Assembly: GCA_019054805.1 (NCBI GenBank)
Contig: JAHQIY010000028.1
Location: 496,001 to 560,000, forward strand
Direction of reading: 5' to 3'
Source of the DNA: Brachionus manjavacas
Lineage: Eukaryota > Rotifera > Eurotatoria > Ploima > Brachionidae
DNA: 64,000 nucleotides
In this document: one piece after another, positions 57,701 through 64,000 of the stretch
How positions within the stretch are numbered: the stretch's first letter is position 1
How the letters are laid out: each line of letters opens with the position of its first letter
Translations under genes and position numbers: made by a program
Notes under the pieces: model-generated
Told to the model about the DNA's origin: nothing
The model's input: the letters and a program-made list of their open reading frames with translations, nothing else
The model's database searches: none

Positions 57701-60700
57701 TAATGAAGATGGCCCCTGAAAAATGTAGCTTTACTATATTCTCTGGGAACTCTTCTAAAAATCAACCTTTAAATATTAAAATTTTTAAGAAAACCATTCC
57801 TTATGATAAAAATCCTGTTTTTTTAGGAATAACTTTTGATGAAAGTTTATGCTTTAATGCTCATGTAAATTTTGTTCGTTCTCGATGTGCTGATCGTATT
57901 AATATTTTAAAATTGTTGTCCCATAAATCATGGAAATTAAACCCTCATACTCTAGTTACAATATACAAGTCCCTTATCGGTTCAATCATTGATTATAGTT
58001 TTTTTACTACTATCCTAATCTCAGATACAAATTTTTCCCGTATCCAAACTATTCAAAATGTGACTATGTTGGTGCATTCGTTAACAGTTCAAGGACCTGT
58101 AAACAAAAAACGCCACTTTGCAGTATCTGGGATGAAAACAAGCTATGGATCAATGAAAGTGGTCTTTAAATTTTTCTTTATAACAAAAAAACTGTAATCA
58201 CGCAGTGCATTTTTTTTCTTAAATTCTTGTTGTTGCTTTTTTTTTTAACTACTCTTAATTTACTTTCAATTCCAATGGCGGAAGGAGTTTTATTACTCAG
58301 AGCCATTTAAAAAAATTAAATAAACGTAAAAAAAAAAAAAAGAGAGTATTTAAATAATAGAAAAGATCGATCGAAAAATCATTAATTTAAATAATTCAGG
58401 TTAAGGCGGCGGTGAAGTTTGGGGCAAATATATTTTATTAAATTGAATCTCTGTTTTATTTCATTAATAATAATAATAATATAATTTACAACAAGCTAGC
58501 AAGCTAGACTTTCGTAATGGGAAACAGTAGGATCACATCTATGGTAACTGTGGTATGCACACTGTGGTTAGAGCACAGTCACTTCCAACTCTGCCTCCAT
58601 CACACTGAAGATTGTTCATTAATCGACAATTATTTAAAAAAATGTTGAACATTGTAAAGCAAAAATGTGTTCGAGAGGAAAAAGTTTAAAAAATAATTCG
58701 GTTTTACCTGATAATACCAGTGACAGTGATACAAGTGATGGTGAAAATGATATCAAAAAAATATAAAAGAAAAAAAAATCTATTTGGTACAAATAAATAT
58801 TAAAGAATAATCATGAAACAACAGAAGAAGCTCTTCAATCAAAAGATTCAACAGCTTGTGTCAAATACAAAAATTCTTGTGCTGATGGTCAAAAAGTTTA
58901 TTCTCGATTTAATTTTTCAAAATTTCGGGGAAAATAATGTGAAAAAAAATTATATTTGCATTTTTTGAGCGACAGTCTCAAGGTTAATGTTTATGAGTCA
59001 GTCAATGATTATACAAATTTTGACAATAGTGAAAAAAATATGTCGGCCGAAGTAAAAGCCAAAATTGTTGTATTTTTTTACCTCAATATCAAACCTAATG
59101 CTATTCCAGAGCTACTGAGAGAACAAAATATGAAATTTCCAAAAAGGTCGATATTTCCGTAATGCCTTGCCCCCTAATGCATTGCACTTTAAACCAGAAT
59201 TCTGGATTTTAATGCTGCATTTAACCCACTTTTTTTTCCAGATACGCTGCGACTAAAAATGCTGCAGTTAATGTCAAAATTTAGGTACAAATGCCGCATT
59301 AAATATGTAAAAAATAATAAAAATATATTTTTCTATTTTTTCAATTGTTTCAAAATTTGAATCACAAAAAATGTTCTTCGGACATAATGCATGCATGAAA
59401 AGTTAAAATTTTGAGTTTTAATGCGTCACGAAATTTTATTTAAATTGATAAAAAAAACGGTAGTTTAATATAAAAATGGCATAAAATTTTCCGTATAAAA
59501 ATTATTTGTTTTTAAAAAAAATGAAATTTTATTATTTTCTCTCGCTAGCTTCTCTCTCACGTGCTTCTTTTTCTAGAGTTTTTTTATTTTTGCTTCCCTT
59601 TTTGCGACCACCACGGCCTGTTCTGGATGAACTGCCGGTGTCTGTGAGCGCTGTGTTTCAGTCGCATTTAAATTCATTTTAAATTAAACTTATATATCGC
59701 GTATATTCATAAGCATAAAAACTCAAAATTTTAACTTTACATGCATGCATTATGTCCGAAGAACATTTTTTGTGATTCAAATTTTGAAACAATTGAAAAA
59801 ATAGAAAAATATATTTTTATTATTTTTTACATATTTAATGCGGCATTTGTACCTAAATTTTGACATTAACTGCAGCATTTTTAGTCGCAGCGTATCTGGA
59901 AAAAAAAGTGGGTTAAATGCAGCATTAAAATCCAATATTCTGGTTTAAAGTGCAATGCATTAGGGGGCAAGGCATTACGGTATTAGGCTTTTATTGAAAG
60001 AGTCGTAGAGAAAAATCTGAAAAAAATATTAAGCCTTGGAGAATTTGAAATTTGGTGTAATAATAATTTTTTTATTCAAAATGATGAAGATAAATTTTTT
60101 GTTGCTCATTATTTAATTCTTTAAATATGTTGCTCTGCTTTATTTTTTTTGCTTCAAGATTCACCGCCGCAGGCCAAGTAAATTCAGAAGCTCAAATTCA
60201 TAACTTCTATGTGCCTTAATTTGCTGAAATTTTAGTTAAATAATCCTTTAAATTTTGATAAAATTAATTTGAAAAACGCTTTGAAATTTTTAGAGTCTCA
60301 CTGAGACTCCAAATAATTATTTCTAATTTGAGAATTCAAGAAAAAAATGTTCTAAAACCTAAATATACATAAAATTACTAAATTTTACGAAATTTTTCAT
60401 TTACTAAATTTTATGATTTTTAATTAATTTTTGGTTAACATTAATAAATCAAAGGTTGATTTTGTTTTGTGTAATTTAACTTTATTTTGTTTCATAATTA
60501 GTTTTAAGCGAAAAAAATGAAAAACGTAGATTTAAGAAAAATTTTTAAAAAATTAGAAGATTTTTTGGTCAACCTTTTTGTCATAATGTTTTATTTTGTT
60601 TCAAATTAGGTTTCAGAAGACTTTATAAAAAAGGAATTGATATCGACAGACTTTAAAATATCCATCTAGTTTTATTTGAATATAAAAAAATTTTTTTTTC

Positions 60701-62864
60701 ACTTTTTTTTGTTAATAATTTACAAAAATAAACCATTATGAAATAAAAATTTCAGCTTTAAGATATTAAAAATTGGGGTATTATTAATCGATCTCTTACA
60801 TTACTTAAACGAACACTTAATAAAATATATTATTTTATTTTTTCTATTTATAATATTATTTATTCGATTAATTTGATTAATTAACTATCTCTAATAATAA
60901 ATATTTATATATCCTGAGTTTTTTTGTCACTAAATTTACTGAAGATGAGTATGATTATGATGAATATAGCTCTTAACTTAATTAATGAACAGTTGAAATT
61001 ATCTCTTGATTTAATTTAATTATCTCCTGTGAGAGTTTTTTTTTGTGGATATTTTTTTTCAAAATTTCAAAAATTCAAAAATTTTTCAAAAATGTCTAAC
61101 CAACAATTGATACTCAACTCTTTACCAAGACATATGACTAGCTAGTTGTTCCTCTAGATCATATTTGTAAGCATCTTGTTGGCTTTGCTGCAAATATGAA
61201 ACTTGTCAAAATACCAATCGAAGCTAAACAAGTTATTGGACAAAAACCTAGAAGAGGTAGACCGTGTAAGTCTAAAAAGGCGCTTGAGTATCAATCAGAA
61301 GCAGATAAAGAAGAGAGAGTTGTCAGCTCAATCAAAGTTTCTAAAGCGAAAGATAACAGAAGTAGAGGAAGAAATTCCACAAGAAAAAGTTATACCAACA
61401 AAAATGAACAAAAAAACAATTGATAAGGAAGCTGAAAAAGTAGTGCAAGCATCAACCAGCAGTGATATAAGTAAGAAAGTAGAAGCTCCACTAAAGAGAG
61501 GTAGAGGTAGACCAAGAAAAAACTTATAAGATATTATTTTATTTGAAATTATTTGAAATTTTTTATAATTCTTTTTTTTTAAATCAATTTAATAAATAAA
61601 AATAAGAGATACTTTAAGTAAAATTAGTTGCTGTTTTATTTAATTTAGGAGACAGATTAATAAATATAATTTAAGGGTATTTAGTAAAATAAGAGATAGG
61701 AAAATATTAGTGATCGATTAAGTAATTTTAGAGATCGATTAAATACCTCCATTAAAAATTGTCCAAAAAGCAAGTATTTTTTTGAAAATTTTTTTTTACC
61801 ACAATTTTCGGTTATTTTACGTAAAATTGGCCAAAACAGGTAATTTTAAAAAAAACTCTATTAAAGTATCAAAAAGAATATTTACTGTAGCCATATCATC
61901 AATACCTCCGAGAAAAAAATCATTCAATCTGTCGGCCATAAAAGAGCTTTTTTTGAAATAATCCGCATAGAGCAACGATACCGCAATTTGCTCGCCCAAG
62001 CGTCCAAGAAACAGCAAGCTCGAACATTCAATTATTTCACTCTTGGTTATTTTTTCTGTACCGTACAAATCTTTGTAAATGTTATACAAATCATTATAAG
62101 GCACATACCACTCTCCCAAGTCGCTTATATACTTTGTATTCAGCTCAAATTGGTTGACTACATCGCCTCCAAAGTCACCGACACTGTGCGCTTGACTAAA
62201 TGAGCCGTGAAAATTCACATAGCCCATTGAAGACAAAAACCCCTGCACTACACCGAGACTATGCCAGGTAACATCAGCCATTTGATGTGACTTTGAAAAA
62301 AAAAATGAATACAAAATGATTTATTGAATAAACAAATTACTATGTAGCCCAGAGTGAACACTATTAAACGCTGGGCATCCTGACAAAAAAATAGCTAATT
62401 AGATTTAATTGAATTTAAAAAATATTTAGATTACTTCATTAAATGGTCTTTGGTATGTTTTTTGAATGTACCGAATGGTGGCATTTAAAAATGGAACCCA
62501 ATGAGTGTCTTCACTTACATCAGCCAAAACTCCTTTTTTGCATATGCTCGGATAGTACGAGTCCGGATAAGGATTACCAGCTAAAATTAAGAGGAAAATA
62601 AAAAAGTTGTTGGCACAAATCTAAAATTTTGTACCTTGAAATGCTGACTGATATTTTTCGATAAGCTTCAGGTATTAAAGTAAATGAGATGTTTTTTTAA
62701 AAATTTGATAAAAAATTGCCTACTTTTTTTGCACTTAAATTCTGGTCGAAAATATGATCATAATGGGTAGCGGCTCGGTGTGCTATTTCAATGTGGGTAC
62801 TGATACCACACGATTGACTCGAGTCAATTAGAAATAAATAAAATACTGAGAGAAAAATTGACAT
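50725..62864 (-). CDS. GPLD1: Glycosylphosphatidylinositol-specific phospholipase D
   Basis: Secreted enzyme that cleaves GPI anchors. Seven modelled exons: 62724-62864, 62635-62665, 62435-62580, 62341-62379, 61886-62290, 55535-56170 and 50725-51753, giving 808 residues (human 840) with every phase consistent. A signal peptide (MSIFLSVFYLFLIDSSQS) leads into the zinc-dependent catalytic domain: CGISTHIEIAHRA, DVSEDTHWVPFLNAT, MADVTWHSLG, NFHGSFSQAHSVGDFGGD, with the metal-binding His/Asp set intact. FMLENG-like YMLENGVDKCKL marks the linker. A beta-propeller follows with FG-GAP Ca2+ loops DLDHDGNDD (about 371), DINSDGFSD (442) and DVNLDGKND (505), ending LSGQIKLFNF. Introns 1-4 are 50-58 bp; introns 5 and 6 are 5.7 and 3.8 kb and full of transposons. 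Blocks align with human GPLD1 end to end. Confidence 0.95.
51754..53280. other. GPLD1 intron 6, 3' part (downstream half)
   Basis: A/T-rich with no gene. About 52960-53100 repeats the segment at 48720-48860. The intron's other half holds the hAT-like and 53796-54664 elements. Confidence 0.5.
53289..53717. mobile_element. hAT-like MITE with perfect 8-bp target duplication and nested LINE tail
   Basis: Termini CAGAGTTGTTC and GAACAACTCTG are inverted. Both sides carry the same 8 bases, TAATTAAG (53281-53288 and 53718-53725), the duplication size of hAT transposases. Subterminal AAGTC-rich repeats (GACTTGGACTTGACTTGAGA) face each other. 53395-53545 inside is a reverse-strand LINE A tail (GTACCGAGCTGGTGCTCTTT reversed sense), so the LINE inserted after the MITE. 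Related single ends occur at 9032, 12176 and 12473. Confidence 0.8.
53796..54664. mobile_element. Inverted-repeat DNA element with ACAAT direct flanks
   Basis: Ends GGGGTCTACCCGGTT and GTAGACCC are inverted, with about 75-100 bp of imperfect arm (ATCAAACTGGTCA, ATCAAGGAAAAATGTTACCA blocks in both). ACAAT lies directly outside each end. Inside, near 54040, NPCPDCGKYMEGRRGLNCIC is a short Cys-rich frame. The superfamily is uncertain. Confidence 0.6.
54670..55534. other. GPLD1 intron 6, 5' part
   Basis: A/T-rich, no gene or clear repeat recognised up to the exon 6 donor. Confidence 0.45.
55535..56170 (-). CDS. GPLD1: GPLD1 exon 6 (linker and first FG-GAP repeats)
   Basis: Acceptor AATTTTAAG precedes WTQISWTKFFYMLENG; donor TATGAA/GTAAAT. 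It contains the catalytic-domain end, a spacer, and two FG-GAP repeats: LGWSMATGDLDHDGNDDLVI and FGHSVTILDINSDGFSDIVV. Phase 0 at both ends. Confidence 0.93.
56600..58340 (+). mobile_element. Jockey-like LINE (family B), antisense inside GPLD1 intron 5
   Basis: 5'-truncated ORF2 open from 56687 to 57694: [91 protein letters not shown] and [13 protein letters not shown]. One frameshift at about 57680 separates it from the thumb region (WLIKWIMKMAPEKCSFTIFS, VFLGITFDESLCFNAHVNFV, YKSLIGSIIDYSFF). After about 58090 the coding region is disrupted. It ends with a 13-A tail near 58340. The endonuclease is missing. The same family lies at 1-330. Confidence 0.85.
58469..58620 (-). mobile_element. CR1-like 3' end
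   Basis: Reverse-strand (ATT)n run at about 58466-58481 next to a GC-richer stretch with AGCTTGCTAGCTTGTTGTAA on the sense strand. The arrangement matches the ends at 38803 and 50203. No coding part is retained. Confidence 0.5.
58650..61529 (+). mobile_element. MULE-like transposon remnant, interrupted by a foldback element
   Basis: N-terminal pieces: CSRGKSLKNNSVLPDNTSDS near 58665, VKAKIVVFFYLNIKPNAIPE then LLREQNMKFPKR near 59050-59150. After the insertion at 59157-59980 it resumes with FIERVVEKNLKKILSLGEFE and IWCNNNFFIQNDEDKFFVAH. The C-terminal piece (about 61165-61529) has CKHLVGFAANMKLVKIP (end of a SWIM finger), an AT-hook (KPRRGRPCKSKK) and, in a shifted frame, a second one (KRGRGRPRKNL) before the stop. 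The region 60130-61090 has lost the DDE core. Order and motifs match Mutator-like transposases; several stops and shifts make it inactive. The two ends could derive from different copies. Confidence 0.6.
59157..59980. mobile_element. Foldback DNA element with ~263-bp near-identical arms
   Basis: The arms 59157-59419 and 59718-59980 are inverse copies beginning CCGTAATGCCTTGCCCCCTA, with about three mismatches seen in the whole length. The loop (about 59420-59717) on the reverse strand has an ATG frame (MNLNATETQRSQTPAVHPEQ) and, one frame over, SSSRTGRGGRKKGSKNKKTL then EKEAREREASERK, a basic AT-hook-like peptide. TATT words border both sides. Few arm differences suggest recent insertion or arm conversion. 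Confidence 0.75.
61530..61885. other. GPLD1 intron 5, 5' end
   Basis: A/T-rich. 61795-61835 carries the TTTACGTAAAATTGGCC word of the foldback family at 42272-42866. No gene. Confidence 0.45.
61886..62864 (-). CDS. GPLD1: GPLD1 exons 1-5 (signal peptide and catalytic domain)
   Basis: Five exons separated by introns of 58, 54, 55 and 50 bp encode residues 1-254. Exon 2 is only 31 nt (LIEKYQSAFQ) and exon 4 only 39 nt (DAQRLIVFTLGYI). Both small exons restore blocks required by homology with the vertebrate enzyme (LLLEHQDAYQ and DTEKLVAFLFGIT). His24, His29, His84, His121, His129, His147 and His154 lie at the family positions. Confidence 0.93.
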
Positions 62865-64000
62865 TTTATTTTAATAATAAAAAAACGAAAATTTTCAAGA
62901 AAATAAAGTGTATAACAAAAATTTGATTTAAATTTGGTATTTTCACATTAATTATAAAAATAAAGTCAAACTAACAAAATTAAGGTCTATTTTATCAACT
63001 AGGCAAATCAATTTATCAAAGATTAAAAGTTTGATTACATTTTTAAAAGCCTAGAAAATGGCAATGATTATTTTTTCAAAAATAATTAAATGATCACCTA
63101 AAATTGAATTAAAATTAAAGTCCTTTTTAAATTTTTTTTTTATTTATTAAAATTCACTTTCAAATAATTTGTATTTTTAGATTTAAAAAATAAATTTTTT
63201 CTAGTCGATTGTAATAAAATTTATGTTGCAACATCTCACTCTATCTCTTCTAATATGGCTTCACCTTGCGCATCCTAGATCCAGTTCTTCGTGTCAGCTT
63301 ATTTCTGCTATTCTTTTTTCAAATTTTTATTTTTTGAAACGCCTAGATAATCTAAAATAATTTCACAAAATCGAAAAAAAAGATTTTTTTTTGACAAAAA
63401 TATAATAAAAAAGCAATTATGGAATTATCTTAATTCATCAAAACTCTAATTTTTTTCATTATAAATATTTCATTTGTCAATTTCATCTATTATTTGTTTT
63501 TTAGTTAAAATATCAAAAAATTGTCTCACCATTTTTATTTTTTTAACAATTAATTAAATCTAACGTGCATAAAATAAAAAAAAAGACAAATCAACCAGTT
63601 TCTCATTTCACAAAATCATAAATACATAAAAAAATTCACAAATTCGAAAAAAAATAACAGATATTTAGATTTATTTCAAAAAATCAAAATTTTACAGAAT
63701 CAAGAGAAACAAAATCGATGTGGGACTGTAATAAGAAATAGACAGAGTTCAAAAATTAAAGCAGATGAAAATATTATCTTTTTAAGATCAGTCATCTAAC
63801 GAAAAAAATAAAAAAATTAGATTCAGATCATTTATATTTTTACTTGGATAGAGTTAATAATTAGATGTTTGATGAATTTTTGTTTTTAAACAAAAACGAC
63901 TATCAGAACCCAATGCTGACAATTGTCGATTAAGAGTTTTAACTAGAAAAGAAGATGAAATATTTATCTAGAAATTTTAGTCTTCTGTACTTTTAATTAT
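62865..64000. other. Upstream region of GPLD1
   Basis: A/T-rich with no recognised gene to the window end. A slightly GC-richer patch at 63230-63310 has no supported frame. The GPLD1 promoter should lie here, but no motif can be named. Confidence 0.4.

Noticed and set aside
58440-58620. Possible tRNA or snRNA gene in a GC-richer patch
   Set aside because: No cloverleaf or snRNA motif; the (ATT)n end matches CR1-like 3' ends.
61817-62314. Stand-alone phospholipase-like protein
   Set aside because: The frame past 61886 loses homology at a clear donor; it is exon 5 of GPLD1.
63230-63310. GC-richer patch reading RRTGSRMRKVKPY on the reverse strand
   Set aside because: It recalled a ribosomal protein, but no consistent alignment could be made and the frame is short.
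1-64000. CRISPR array or bacterial operon
   Set aside because: No regularly spaced repeats or Shine-Dalgarno-led gene runs; spliced animal genes throughout.

Overview
This is a very AT-rich animal genome window. Coding exons stand out as GC-richer islands in a background of A/T runs and decayed transposons. Introns fall into two classes: many of 46-66 bp, and a few of several kb packed with mobile DNA. The gene set (estrogen-receptor-like nuclear receptor, cyclin E, TMEM222, NHERF-type PDZ protein, GPI-specific phospholipase D) is metazoan. The ER-type DNA-binding domain and the many Jockey/CR1-like, Penelope-like and MULE remnants suit a spiralian, perhaps a monogonont rotifer; that placement is inference.

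Layout. 1-930: reverse-strand retroelement debris. 990-1927 (-): a short-intron gene for a single-pass membrane protein with a Cys-rich N-terminal part and two cytoplasmic PPxY motifs; a candidate first exon lies at 6368-6386. 10637-20987 (-): nuclear receptor gene with one LBD exon, one DBD exon and two alternative first coding exons (15226-15619 and 20480-20987), both ending in phase 1. 21939-25000 (+): complete four-exon cyclin E, head to head with the distal receptor exon and ending in an LTPPES degron. 25365-25525 (-): pseudo-exon copied from TMEM222. 26300-39500: mostly mobile DNA, including the best Jockey-like LINE (29340-32886), a Penelope-like remnant, and pogo-like and piggyBac-like elements. 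40225-41047 (-): complete four-exon TMEM222. 41600-46800: CR1-like, MULE and foldback elements. 47599-48102 (+): NHERF-like single-PDZ protein. 50725-62864 (-): complete seven-exon GPLD1 orthologue of about 808 residues, whose two long introns hold a hAT-like MITE with a perfect 8-bp target duplication, a LINE, a MULE remnant and a near-perfect foldback element inserted in that MULE.

The host genes do not form an operon or pathway. The most informative neighbourhood is the divergent receptor/cyclin E pair with about 950 bp between start codons. The rest of the window is mainly a record of nested transposition. Splice models were built by hand from frame continuity, GT/AG sites and family homology; every complete model has consistent phases, but none has transcript support here.
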